64,000 nucleotides of DNA from Coenobita brevimanus. Lineage: Eukaryota > Arthropoda > Malacostraca > Decapoda > Coenobitidae. The DNA lies in NCBI GenBank assembly GCA_032717465.1, contig CM064670.1, positions 11,265,583 through 11,329,582 on the forward strand, in the 5' to 3' direction. The notes below the pieces were generated by a model. The model worked only from the letters and a program-made list of their open reading frames with translations, was not told the origin of the DNA and did not search any database. Positions 1 to 10,404 of this stretch are shown here, piece after piece. Numbering within the stretch: position 1 is the stretch's first letter; each line of letters opens with the position of its first letter. Both the position numbers and the translations under genes were made by a program.

Positions 1-767
1 TTGCTTCCTTTAACTGTTTTGCTGAACGCACTTTTTAGCTTGGCATGCAGGCTACAACCATCCAAAGCTCACAACTGCTCCGTGTGCCACTGCTGAATCC
101 ATGTTATGAACACCTTGATACAGAGACTGGTATATCTCTTGGCGACACTTTCTTGTTAGGTTCGCTGATTCTGAGGCTGAGGCAGAGGACTGGGCCTGAG
201 TGAGCAAGAGTGAGAAAATGAACTGTTCGTCTTTCACTACCTTATGAAAGGTGCTTTAATGACTTCACTCTGATAACGTGTCGTACTTTTGTTTTTGCTT
301 ATGTCGGACTTTGAACTGGCGTGGTTAGATATGGCCTATATTAATTCCCCAACTACTGGGATGTTTCCTGAGGTGAATAAAATCGCTTGGAGTTAACAAG
401 AATATCCCACTGAGAGCCCTGGTCCAGAACAATTGATGAAGCAATGCATTTTCTATAGTTAATAAAAGAGTTCAGACCTAATGACTTTCCCTAGTATGAG
501 CCAATAGGCGGAAGGTGGTACGCTAAGTATTCTTCCACCAACATCCCACACGCAACTACCTTGGGATCCATTGAGATATAATACGTAATTCGTCACACGA
601 AGTGGTTAACGCATAGGTGGAGGCCCTGTTATGCTGGCAATATGTGAAAAAGTGTACATGTGTGACGGTTCAGACACTATTGACATGACAATCTAAATCG
701 CTCATGATTTTATTTGTTAGGTCATTAGAGCCTAACCTTGGCTCATGTCTGGTTGCACTTCTGTTGG
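1..767. other. Non-coding stretch, no gene seen
   Basis: No reading frame resembling a known protein is visible on either strand. Around 363-410 there is one copy of the dispersed core motif called repeat C here (a GAATAAAATCG-like core followed by an AACAAGAATA-like tail). The rest is unclassified; the gypsy relic that follows may extend further left in a form too decayed to read. Confidence 0.5.
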
Positions 768-1335
768 CTAGGAGTACGTCGGGATGTTGCACAACGTTGT
801 AACGTTCTTTGAATTGTATGTCAGTTTGTAAGGCCTATTCCTGATATACCTTTGATTCCAATTGCTTCTTTCGACACCCCTCTCAGTGCAATATTAGTGG
901 ACACAACTGGACCATTGCTAAAGATATCATCAGGTCATTATTATGTCCTACACATGATCGATATGCTCTAGTAGATATCCTGAGGTAAATCCTATACGAC
1001 ACAGCCATGCGGTTGTAAAGAAAATGCTTGTCTTTTTCATCAGGTTTGGGTTGCCGAGGAAAGTGCAATCACATCAAGGCAGCAAGTATCATGTCCACAT
1101 TTTTATTCAGTCGTTGGAAGAACTGAACACTGAACAAATAACCGATACTACATATTGTACTGTTCTCATAGTCAGGGCACTTTGGAAAAAGACCATCAAA
1201 CCATTAAATCTGTGCTTATACCGTACTATCAGAAACACTGGCATGAGGGGTACTCTTGGTAGCCTATTATCTGCCACTAGATATAAAGTTATTAATTTTA
1301 CTATTCTCCATTTGAACTTAGGGTTGTATGAGTAA
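768..1335 (+). pseudogene. Ty3/Gypsy-type retroelement integrase relic
   Basis: Read with a frame change near 990, the translation follows a gypsy-type integrase: a remnant of the N-terminal zinc-binding segment near 785-830 interrupted by a stop, then VDTTGPLLKISSGHYYVLHM at 898-957 (matching the VDxxGPL..SGHxY start of the catalytic core), then RYPEV, and from 1014 KKMLVFFIRFGLPRKVQSHQ. Integrases normally show SDQGS at this last point; here it is SHQGS, so a catalytic aspartate is lost. The downstream ALWKKTIK segment corresponds to the usual ALERFHQTLK region, so the catalytic glutamate also appears replaced. In-frame stops, a frame change and two lost acidic residues mean a dead copy. 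No LTRs, reverse transcriptase or gag were recognised nearby. Confidence 0.75.
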
Positions 1336-2244
1336 GCCTTGAATCGCAAAGTGAAATGCAAAGCCCAGATTTTTAACTGTCATTTGTGGAACGTCTGCTT
1401 TAATTACATATGGTCAGCCTGCATCCCATACTACAGAATGCAGCCAACAACCATATAGGAAGACCAGACTTATCCCATCTTCGTCATGTACGTCAGAAAT
1501 TATCGCAAAAATTAATGGGAGTATGCATTTCACCTTAAGGTCAAAGGTCTAAGCATAAAGCCTTTATTTTTGGCATTAAATGAAAGATCGTTCTGAAACT
1601 GCTGAAAAACAATGACTCATTCAAACGGTGAAGTAAATTTCCTACTCCATGTTTCTGTTTTCAAGGAGAAGCTTACCAAGACTTGGGAAGTTGCTGGAGC
1701 TAATCTGGAGTCTTCTTGAGAATGAAGAAACCGTGATATGATTCCATCAAAGAAGCTAAAAACACTTCTCCAAGCAGGCAACCAAATGTTGATGATATTA
1801 CTTAAGCATGGACATATATTAGAAGCTATATTTAGGGTATTATAATATAAATGACAGAAAGATATACTGGATTTGTTATAACCTGATGAAAGTTCATAAC
1901 CCCTTCCAGCTCAGTTGATAGTCAAGCGTAGTCAGACTGGATGGTCAATTTGCGTAGTAACAAAGGAAACTCAATTGTATCGCATAATTAAGAATCAACA
2001 AATTTCATGCAACTACAACTTAGTGTTCAACTTGTGTGTGGCCAAGTTCATTCAGATGAAAACAAACAAAAAAGACATTATTATAGAAATGAATCACAGG
2101 GACGTACTTTGAATGGATGAGGTCTTGTATACCTTTTCTTAAACGAAAAATTCTGGTGGCGGTGGTGGTGGCGGTGGGGGGGGGGGATGAGGGCAGTGAG
2201 GAGGGATTTGTGTATGTTAGTATGCCATTCACAAGGTTACGTAT
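1336..2244. other. Non-coding stretch with a dispersed repeat D copy
   Basis: No gene seen. About 1895-2075 belongs to a dispersed family (repeat D) also present at about 24,550-24,745 and 59,740-60,150; shared pieces include a CAGTTGATRG-like start and a TTCAGATGAAAACAAAC-like end. A short GGT/G-rich run lies at 2154-2187. Confidence 0.5.
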
Positions 2245-2432
2245 AATGTCCCTTAATCTGCAAACTGAAACAGGAACGTGGGACTGGACACCGGTTAATC
2301 TCAGAATTTGTCAGTGTAGTGACGATAAAATCCAGGATGAGTCCCATATAATGCTAGAATGCACTACGTCAGAAGTCCTTCCTCGACGGTATCCAAACTT
2401 ATCTTTTATCTCACTAAAGGATTTCCTTAGTT
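2245..2432 (+). pseudogene. 3'-terminal relic of a LINE ORF2 (C-terminal CxC...HxxxxC segment)
   Basis: The frame reads GTWDWTPVNLRICQCSDDKI followed by QDESHIMLEC. This matches the pattern RxCxC...EDExHxLxxC found near the C-terminus of many arthropod non-LTR retrotransposon polyproteins. The peptide ends at a stop near 2434 and is followed by an AT-rich 3'-UTR-like stretch ending in an AATAATAAATTG run directly before a long (GT)n tract, as expected for a LINE 3' tail that seeded a microsatellite. No reverse transcriptase domain is left upstream. The clade cannot be assigned from this piece alone. Confidence 0.55.
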
Positions 2433-2743
2433 AGAATAATAAAAACAGAAGTGTGCAAATTCACTGATGAAGTGTTAAAACTTTACACTACAAATGACTA
2501 AGAATTTAGGAAATACTGTTCTACGAGTAATAGCTTGAATATATTTGATTTTCTGTAATGTGAATATTTATTGCCATTGCTTTTGTACATTATGTCTCTT
2601 GTATTATGAAAGAAAAAGTGTCCTAATTCATACTTCCAGTAGTACTCTCATATATCTGACAAACAATTTTATGTAATTTTGTTTTCTTTCGGTTTATAAA
2701 CTAATATGTTACTGTGTAATGATTTATGCCAATAGAATAATAA

Positions 2744-2745
<2 letters not shown>

Positions 2746-2826
<81 letters not shown>
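2746..2826. repeat. (TG)n microsatellite
   Basis: About 40 uninterrupted TG units directly after the AATAAATTG end of the preceding LINE relic. A short degenerate CA-rich tract follows at 2879-2912. The Cys-Val reading frames it creates are not genes. Confidence 0.98.
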
Positions 2827-2827
<1 letters not shown>

Positions 2828-3111
2828 TATCAAGTATATTCGTCTTCATGATACTTTACCTACCACTGTCACATACAAAAACACATACACTCACACACAC
2901 TCACACGCATGTAAAGTACAGTATATACAAATTGCAATCTGATGACTCTGCATCATTAAGTTAAAGTAACACGGGCTATATATAAAGCCATCCTCTCAGC
3001 CCCTGCCACCAGACACGCCCGCACTCTTATTTATTTTAATTGGGTAGGGTACAGGGATGCTGGGGTACGAGGGAAGAAATAAATATGGATGGATAGAGTG
3101 ATAGACACATT

Positions 3112-3113
<2 letters not shown>

Positions 3114-3143
<30 letters not shown>
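3114..3143. repeat. (AG)n microsatellite
   Basis: Fifteen or so AG dinucleotides in a stretch with no recognisable gene. A (TG)n tract follows at 3457-3487. Confidence 0.95.
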
Positions 3144-3148
<5 letters not shown>

Positions 3149-3519
3149 AAATACAGTGGACAGTCAATTTCCGGTAAAGGATTCAATGGGAAAATAAGAA
3201 GGAAATAGAAATCTGTTGATAAACATAGTAACTTCATGTCTATATAATATACCTCTGACCCTGAGGCAGGAACAGTGATATGATCAATTGATTTTTCTCG
3301 TTCTCACCTGGTACACAACACCTGTCAGTTTTACCCCATACCACCCCGGCCAGTCCCACAATTACTCTATCACCTCATCCAACCTCGTCACGCTCAGGTA
3401 AACTGCCTCACCTCTCAGCTGTAACCAATCTAATATACTATAGCAGTAGCAGTGTGTCAGTGTGTGTGTGTGTGTGTGTGTGTGTGTATTTTGGGCAGCC
3501 GAAACTACACATTTAAATC

Positions 3520-3830
3520 GCACCAAAATTGGCACAAAAATCGCAAAAAAATTGCTGATTTGAAAAACTTGGTCCCATCGCGATTGAAAAACTTTTACTA
3601 TATTTAATTGGGCGATGACATTTTGACCAAAAAACGTCGCTCCCGGCGCCCTGTCGGTTGCCGTGGCCGAGTGGTTAATATCTCGGACTTGAGTGCGGAC
3701 AACTTGGGTTCCATTCACGAAGCGAGGTGAGGGCACCTTTCTTCGGTACGGAGGCGTCCTGGTGCACCAAAATTGGCATGAAAATCGCAGAAAATTCGTT
3801 GATGTCGAAAAACTTGGTCCCATCTCGATT
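3520..3830 (+). repeat. 66-bp direct repeat bracketing a tRNA-like unit
   Basis: A block beginning GCACCAAAATTGGCA and ending ACTTGGTCCCAT(C/T) plus CGATT occurs at 3520-3585 and again in the same orientation at 3764-3830 with a few differences. The tRNA-like segment at 3656-3723 sits between them. This may be a composite SINE or two tandem copies of a SINE body. Confidence 0.7.
3656..3723 (+). repeat. tRNA-Ser-like sequence, probably a SINE head
   Basis: The segment contains TGGCCGAGTGGTTAA, a good A box as in eukaryotic type II (Ser/Leu) tRNAs, then TCGGACTTGAGT in the anticodon-arm position and GGGTTCCATTCA, a degraded B box (canonical GGTTCGANTCC). Pairing for a clean cloverleaf is not visible, so this is not called a working tRNA. 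Its position inside a direct repeat favours a tRNA-derived SINE. Confidence 0.55.
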
Positions 3831-4014
3831 AATGATTTTTTATTAGAGTTCAGAGTGATCAAACTTTGGTTGGGAAAACAGTTCATTCAGTACCGGGACT
3901 TTTAGAAATCGAGTCTACCCAAGCCACGAGAAAGCGCGAACGCAGCGCAAGAGCCCTCCGCAGGAGCAAATGCGAGAGAGCCCGAAGGGCCCACGAACAC
4001 TTGAATCATTTAAA

Positions 4015-5585
4015 TTAATACTCCCCCATACCCCCACTCCACTCCCCCATACCCCGATTTCACACCCCATACCCTCACTCCACTCTCCCATATCCCGATT
4101 TCACGTCCCCATACCCCCACTCCAAATTCCCATGCCCCACTCACCGTCCCCATACTCTTTCTCAGTCCCCAACATACCCCAACTCCACAGTCATCATTTC
4201 TTACGCCACTCTCATCATACCTCATTCCAAGCTCCCTTACCCCACTACACGCCCCCATACCACACTCTAAATCTCCATACCCCATTCCACCCCCTGTCCC
4301 CATACCAGCCTTCATGCCCCCATACCCCCACTCCACGCCCTCATACTCCACTCCACGCCCCCATACCCCACTCCACGCCCCACATACCAAACTCAACGTC
4401 CCCATGCCCCTCTTCACGCCCTCATACCCCCACTCCACGCCTCCATATTCCCCCTTCACTCCTCTATACCCTCCATGCCTCCATACCCTACTCACCCCCA
4501 TACTCCCACTCCAAGTCTCCATACTCGTGTCACGCTCCCATACCCTCACTCCACGCCCTCATACTCCACACCACGCCCCCCAACCCCCACCCCACTCCCT
4601 AATACCTCACTTCAATCCCCCATACCTAACTCCACGCCCCTCGTGCCCCTCTCCACGCTCCCATACTCACACTCCACGCTCCCATACTCACACTCCACGC
4701 CCTTAAGCCTTCACTTCACGCCCCTATGCCCCCCTCCACATGCTCATACCCTCCTCCACGCCTCCTATACCCCCACTTTGCTATCAAATACTCCACTCTA
4801 AGCTCCCATACCCCACTCCATGCCCCCACTCCACGTCTTCCTACCCCCACACCACGTCCCCACATTCCCTTTCCACGCCCTCATACTCCCACTCTATACC
4901 CCACACCATCCCCCATACCCCACTTCACGTCCCTCAAGTCTCCGATTCACGCCTCCCATACTGCACTTCATGTTTCCTGTACCAGCACTCCATGCCCCTT
5001 CACTCCACGTCCCCCCCCCCCAATATTCCCATTCCACTCACTGATACCCCTCCACTTCCCCCATACTCCCACTTCACTCCCCCATACCCTACTCCAGTCT
5101 CCCTTACCCTACTCCACTCCCATCCCATACCTCCACTCCACGCCCTCAGAGTCCCCCTAAACTCCTCCATATCCCTACTCCACCTTCCTATACCCCACTC
5201 CATGTCCCCTACACCTCAACTCCACCCTAAACTCCACACCCCAATATCCCCACTCCACATCCCCATACTAACACTCCACGACCCATACCGCACTCCATTC
5301 CCTCATACCCCCAAACGCCCCCCATACTCCCATTCTACGCTCCCATGTCGCACTCAAAGCCCCATATCCCCGCTCCCCCATACCCCACTTCACTCCTCCA
5401 TTCCCCACTCCATGTCCCCATATCACTTTTCACGCCCCCATATCCCACTCCACGCCCACCAGATACCCCCACTTCACTACCCTATATTCCCCCTTCACTC
5501 CTCCATACCACGCACTTCACGCCTCAATACGCCCCATCACGCCTCCATACCCCCTTTCATGCCCCCATACACCCTGTCCCTCAGC
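4015..5585. repeat. C-rich satellite (CCCCATACYCCACTCCACG)n
   Basis: About 1.6 kb of degenerate tandem units of roughly 18-22 bp on the pattern CCCCATAC-CCCACTCCACGC. The + strand is almost free of G, so every frame on it is open and proline/serine/histidine-rich, and the minus frames are glycine/tryptophan-rich. Those frames are artefacts of composition. Unit identity is moderate and unit length varies, as in an old, internally diverged array. Confidence 0.9.
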
Positions 5586-5800
5586 CACACTTCCCACATG
5601 TCCCCCACCTACTCCTCACATGCTCCCCCACTCCCCCTACTCACACACTCTCCCCTTCCCCCATTCCCTTACTCTTCACATACTCCCCCACTCCCCCTAC
5701 TCCTCACATACTCCCCACTCCCCCTACTTCTCACATAGTGCCCCCGCCCCCCACTCCCCTTATTTCTCACATTCTCCCCCACTCACCCTCCCCCCCCCTA
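5586..5800. repeat. C-rich satellite variant (CTCCCCCTACTCCTCACATA)n
   Basis: The array changes unit here to about 20-22 bp with CTCACATACTCCCCCACT-type repeats, more homogeneous than the preceding block. It looks like a younger local expansion at the edge of the older array. Confidence 0.8.
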
Positions 5801-6544
5801 CTCCACACCCACGCCCTCCAAACTTTCTAGACTCCATCACAAGACAAATGACCATCACTTTCGTCCCAGTCAGTTTGTGGTGCATTTATAACCCAGTGTG
5901 CATCTTCCATCTTGCAGTGCCAGAGTTACTGTTTACCTGCATTTGTTACCTGCAATGAGGTACAAGGTGCTGCCATCCATCTGTCTGCTTGTCTGCCTGT
6001 GTGTATGTCCCCCTGTCTGCCCCCCCCCTCCTCTCTCTCTCTCTCTCTCTCTTCACTGCACTGTGGGAAGATCAATGGAAGGATTCTAAATAACCGTTTC
6101 CGTCATAGTACTGTCATATCCCTTCCATGTTTGCTCTCTCAGGACGATTACTCCAGCTTACGAGGGTATGGTAACGGTATAAAAGTTACTGAAGGTTACA
6201 TGTACCTGCTCCGGATCAAAACCAATCGTGACAATTTCTTATCCGTATCACTGCCGGGAGTCTCTCGCGAGCTGAGTGAAATCGTCTGGTGACAGCAAGA
6301 ATAACGGATTCCACTGGTTGAATGGGTTAAAAGGTGGGGCACATATTCTCGTCTGGAAAGGAGGCTCTCTAGCACCTCTTCTTTAGCTATTTATTTTTGG
6401 GTACGGGCTGGTAGATATCCCTTTGTATGATGTTTATGCAGAGTATGACGATGTTTGAAGGATTTATACTATACAACAGAGAATAGGACAATAAGGAGTA
6501 ATGAGCCAGGGAGCTTCCTAACCGACGAGAATACGGGCTTGAGA
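5801..6544. other. Non-coding stretch with short CT tract and a repeat C copy
   Basis: A pyrimidine run with (CT)n lies at 6024-6052. A well-preserved copy of repeat C is at 6270-6306: a GCTGAGTGAAATCGTCTGG core followed by TGACAGCAAGAATAA. No gene seen. Confidence 0.5.
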
Positions 6545-6760
6545 ACTGTCTTCATTGTAGACTGAAAAGAATTTACAGTGGTGGCGGTGGTAACTGCAGG
6601 CTAAAGTTATCCTTGATTTGCAGTGCACCATCCTCCTTAAGGGGAAAAGGGGTCGGGTAGAGGATCGAGAAACGATTTTATAACTGGGCAGCACCACCAC
6701 CCAGTCATATGTGTGCCACCACGTGAATCTCCAACACTTATAATAACTTTGTATTCTGCG
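6545..6760 (+). repeat. Dispersed repeat A copy
   Basis: Shares the ordered blocks CTGCAGGCT, CACCATCCTCC, TATAACTGGGCAGCA and CACCACGTGAA with copies at 20,948, 45,955 and 47,466, and inverted copies at 35,585, 37,150 and 46,552. A GGTGGCGGTGGTAACTGCAG run stands where other copies have a GTA/GTT microsatellite. No coding capacity. Confidence 0.6.
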
Positions 6761-6904
6761 GTTGCTCACTAACCCGTTTCAGTATGAGTGACGTCCTCTT
6801 TCATTTATCCTCACAACTGCCACACCATTTCATTCAGGTAAAGAAGGGTCTATGGCAGTGAATCAGTTATAAAGTCGGTATCAATCCCCTCAGATCGATA
6901 AAGC

Positions 6905-7115
6905 CCCTCTTTAGCTGAATGAAATAGTCCGGAGATAGCAAGAAGAGAATAGAAAACACGCCAGCTGAGTGAGAGAGAAAAACACAACTATGATAATCAT
7001 GTGTGTGTAAAATTTTCACTGTGACAAACAGGTGTATTCACAACAAAGGGTTAACTCTTTCGGGCTGCTATGACTCACTCTCAGCGGAATGAAATCGTCT
7101 TGCCTTAGATGAATA
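6905..7115 (+). repeat. Two adjacent copies of dispersed repeat C
   Basis: One copy at about 6910-6950 (GCTGAATGAAATAGTC core, then GATAGCAAGAA) and one at about 7060-7115 (GCTATGACTCACTCTCAGCG then GAATGAAATCGTCTTG). The second shows the TATGACTCACTCTCAGC lead-in that is also part of the minisatellite unit just downstream. Confidence 0.6.
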
Positions 7116-7188
7116 GATTGCTAGAGCTGTGCCGACGATGAAAGGGTTAATGGTGATATTAGTACTTAGGATCCTATGACTCTCGGCT

Positions 7189-7500
7189 TAATAAAACAGT
7201 TTGATCTTATGATTGTCAGCTGAATAAAACAGTCTGATCTTATGACTGTCAGCTGAATAAAACAGTCTGATCTTATGACTGTCAGTTGAATAAAACAGTC
7301 TGATCTTATGACTGTCAGCTAAATAAAACAATCTGATCTTATGACTGTCAGCTGAATAAAACAATCTGATCTTATGACTGTCAGCTGAATAAAACAGTCT
7401 GATCTTATGACTGTCAGCTGAATAAAACAGTCTGATCTTATGACTGTCAGCTGAATAAAACAATCTGATCTTATGACTGTCAGCTGAATAAAACAATCTG
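7189..7500 (+). repeat. 33-bp minisatellite derived from repeat C core
   Basis: About nine and a half near-identical 33-bp units of the form AATAAAACAGTCTGATC plus TTATGACTGTCAGCTG. The unit is a multiple of three, so frames stay open through it, but the repeated peptide is not a gene. The unit content (TATGACT, GTCAGCTGAATAAAA, GTCTG) matches the core of the dispersed repeat C, and a single diverged repeat C copy follows at 7530-7600. Confidence 0.95.
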
Positions 7501-7610
7501 AACGTATAACCCGGCTAATGATTCCGGTATGACGACTCTCAGGCTTCTGTAACTCATTTCAGATTAATAAAATCGTCTGGTGTTAACGGGAATAATAATA
7601 ACCAAACCCG

Positions 7611-7785
7611 TTTTACTCTGACTTGGCCTAAAAGCCATCTCTCCATCTTGTTTGATGATTTAACACTAGATTAACACCAGAATATGATGCTAGTCACAAA
7701 GACGTGCTATGAAGAGGATGTAGAGCTGTAGTATCGTCTTTTTCTGCCCCTAAGCTACATGAAATATACTACGAAAGGACGAAAA
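7611..7785 (-). repeat. Dispersed repeat B copy
   Basis: On the minus strand it reads the shared repeat B order: TACAGCTCTACATCCTCTTC, CATAGCACGTCTTTGTGACT, AGCATCATATTCTGGTGTTA, then GATGGAGAGATGGC and TTTTAGGCCAAGT. Eight other copies lie in the window. Confidence 0.7.
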
Positions 7786-8213
7786 CCTGGACCAGATTAA
7801 TGTGACAGAACTATAGAGAAGTGACTATGAGAGTGTTAACTGATTGGTACAGTCGACAGCCGAAGTTCGTCCCTCTCAGCGTGCGTGATACGAGCCTATT
7901 GATCTGGTAACACTGTTTGAGATCGAGTTGACAGGTATGGTTTAAATGGCTCATATTAAAGAAATGTGTTCGGGGATAAGTTAAGAACACATTCCCTAAT
8001 GGTAATACTGAACCGCAGCAGGTGGGATAATAACGTTATTGTGAAATGTATGAAATTGGTGTATGAAGATTCTTCGTTACGGACACAGACGCACAGGATT
8101 ATTTGAACTGGACTGATCTTACCAGCAAGTATTATATGAAATATTAAAGAACGTTTATAGTCCTAAAGGTTAGATTGCAAGATAACATTACTTAGGTCAG
8201 TTACACACTAAAC

Positions 8214-8511
8214 CAGCGTTTCTTAACCTGGGGTGCTAGCACCCCTAGGAGTGCTGAAATCAATTTTAGGGGGTGCCGGAAAATGCTGCATTATTGTTTT
8301 TTTTTTCCTTATTGGTTTTGCTTAGTATTGGCAGCCTTGATTTTTTTTTTTTGAGAATGTATAAAACAAACTGTTAGGCAGTACTTCAGTTTACTTTAAT
8401 CCCGCAGTGGTGTAGCAACTGTAGTCCCAGTAAATAGATGTAAAGAGGTGCTGGCTGGACTGAGACCTTATTATAGGGGGTGCTGAGGTCGGAAAAGATT
8501 AAGAAACCCTG
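8214..8511. mobile_element. hAT-type MITE with 8-bp target duplication
   Basis: Terminal repeats are CAGCGTTTCTTAACCTGGGG at the left and, read inward from the right end, CAGGGTTTCTTAATCTTTTC (14 of the first 16 match), the classical look of hAT-superfamily ends. The 8-bp direct duplication CACTAAAC flanks it at 8206-8213 and 8512-8519. Inside, GGGGTGCTAGCACCCC is a perfect 16-bp palindrome. No transposase is encoded. The inverted partner arm near 10,920-10,945 keeps the uninterrupted target (ACACACTAAATAAACATAG on its reverse strand), which acts as an empty site. Confidence 0.9.
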
Positions 8512-9040
8512 CACTAAACTTACATAGAAACTGAAAGTGCGGGTTTCGCTAGTATACGGTTTCGTTTTACAAGTTAAATCACTTCCCTTCCTGTCCTCTC
8601 TCCCCACCCGTCTCTCCTCTTCCCAGTCATGCTCTGCCATCATCCACGTTTTATCGCTAATGCCAAAAATCGCTTGTCTGTAGGTAGAGTGTGGAAAGTA
8701 ATCAATATAAAAGTGTTAAACGAGCTTCTTCTTCTCCTTCGTTGCCCTAAAATGTTATCCATGAATATACAGTATATGTTAGTAATATGAATAAATCGTC
8801 ACTGTGGTGGTTAGGAGACATTACTCGTCACCATATATATAACAAATAATATTTAACCATCGTTAAAACAGTGCTCTAAATACACTCCCTCTCCACCCCT
8901 TCGCCGTCTCCTTCCCTCCTCCTTCCACTGTCTTTATCACTCTTCCCCCCTCCCTCCCCCCTCCCCCCCCTCTACCAGTACCTTTTGTTTCTAGCCTGCA
9001 ACACTATGAACCCTTCCCATGGTTTTATTGTACTAACCCT

Positions 9041-10404
9041 GCCCTACATCATTCACTTGTCATTTCAACTGTCAGTTTTCTTTCCAGTCTTCATTTTTGT
9101 CTCGGGAACCGAACAATATAACGACGTTTGGGTTTTGTTTCTGGACTGTATTCTTTAACAGTGTGTAATATTATTGTACTGGCCGTGACAGTGGCGGTCA
9201 AGAGGCATTAACTGTTCAAAGAACGCAGTCAGTGCTTCAGTGTAGTCACCATTTTATTACTCCTCCTCCGTATCCATTAATTTCTTGCTTACACTTATTT
9301 TTAAATCCCAACATACGTCAAATTTGATGCACTAACGTCTTTATTTTTCCCAAAAAAGTAAAAAAAAAAATAATCATCATCTCGTGTCTCTTGTTGCACA
9401 ATAGTATGATCTACAGTATATGCATCCAGAAAATATTTTCTGAATAAGTATTACCAGTATTCTTGGTGATAATTTGTAGTATTTCAATATCGGTTAAATA
9501 TAGCATTGGTGAAAATACAAAAGCTGTATCCTCCCACCATACATTTGGGAACCATAATCATCGTAATATACGATGAAGAGAGATTATAACCCTTCTGGAT
9601 GAGTAGACTGTTCCTTTAGCGGAATATGCTTGTCGTTAGCCTGGACAGCAAGCAGGTATCCGATTATCCGATTATCGTGGTGAAAGGTTAATTATGATAA
9701 AGGAGTTTGCTTCCTATCCATCCGAATCGTTGTCACTCCTGTATCGATAATATCGGAAGTTGCAGTGAGTGATTAAATATAAAAACTGGCGGCGCAACTG
9801 CTAGGGTCATATGCCGTCGGATGGCTGTTGCAGAACAGATGTTCAGGGCACTGACGGACAGCCATGCCGTTACCTTTTGTTCTGACCATGTTATGCAGCT
9901 GTGAGGATGGAATGATAGGGATACTCTTGCTGGCTGCATTCTCTGACCTTGTAAGATCATATGTTGTGGGAGCTTGGATCAAAGTATTTCGATGGCATAT
10001 TGTTGTAAAATTTAAGTAGACGTATCTCATAGGTCTCACTCTAGTGAGGAACAGAATGTGGAAGGGAGGGGGGGATGATGGAAGCAGGAATACAATAGGT
10101 ACAGAAAGGGGTTAGGCATATTACAAGCTGGGATACAGGTAAATATATTATAAGGAGTAACGAGGAGTGAGAGAGAAATGGGGAAGGAGGCGAGGAGAGA
10201 AGGAGTCCGCAAGAGGGGGATGGTATTGAACACTGATAGTTACGATGGGCATATTGTTGTATAAGTAATCTGGTTACTTGTGTGTAATACTGTTAACAAT
10301 GTAACGTGCACGAGTATTGTGTTTATAATGTCACTACAATTACGACTTAAATTTATGTAAATAACAACTGTATTCAGGTTATGAATAACAGATCTAGTTA
10401 GGGA
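9041..10404. other. Unique centre of the palindromic element
   Basis: About 1.36 kb between the two arms. The longest frames are under 90 codons, show no family motif and overlap one another, so none is called. No transposase DDE/DDD signature was seen. The element is therefore probably non-autonomous. Confidence 0.5.

Noticed and set aside
2719..2964. Cys-Val-rich frames over (GT)n
   Set aside because: Pure consequence of the dinucleotide repeat; the same holds at 11,366, 24,822, 47,645, 50,316, 57,285 and 62,199.
3970..5958. Several overlapping Pro/Ser/His-rich frames of 100-330 codons
   Set aside because: They lie in a tandem satellite lacking G on one strand, are open in all three frames at once and repeat the same short words.
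7188..7496. 102-codon frame repeating YSADSHKIRLF
   Set aside because: The 33-bp unit is a multiple of three, so the minisatellite is automatically open; the period is explained by a dispersed non-coding repeat.
9733..10039. 75- and 88-codon frames in the centre of the palindromic element as a transposase remnant
   Set aside because: They overlap in different frames and show no DDE/DDD or helix-turn-helix pattern.
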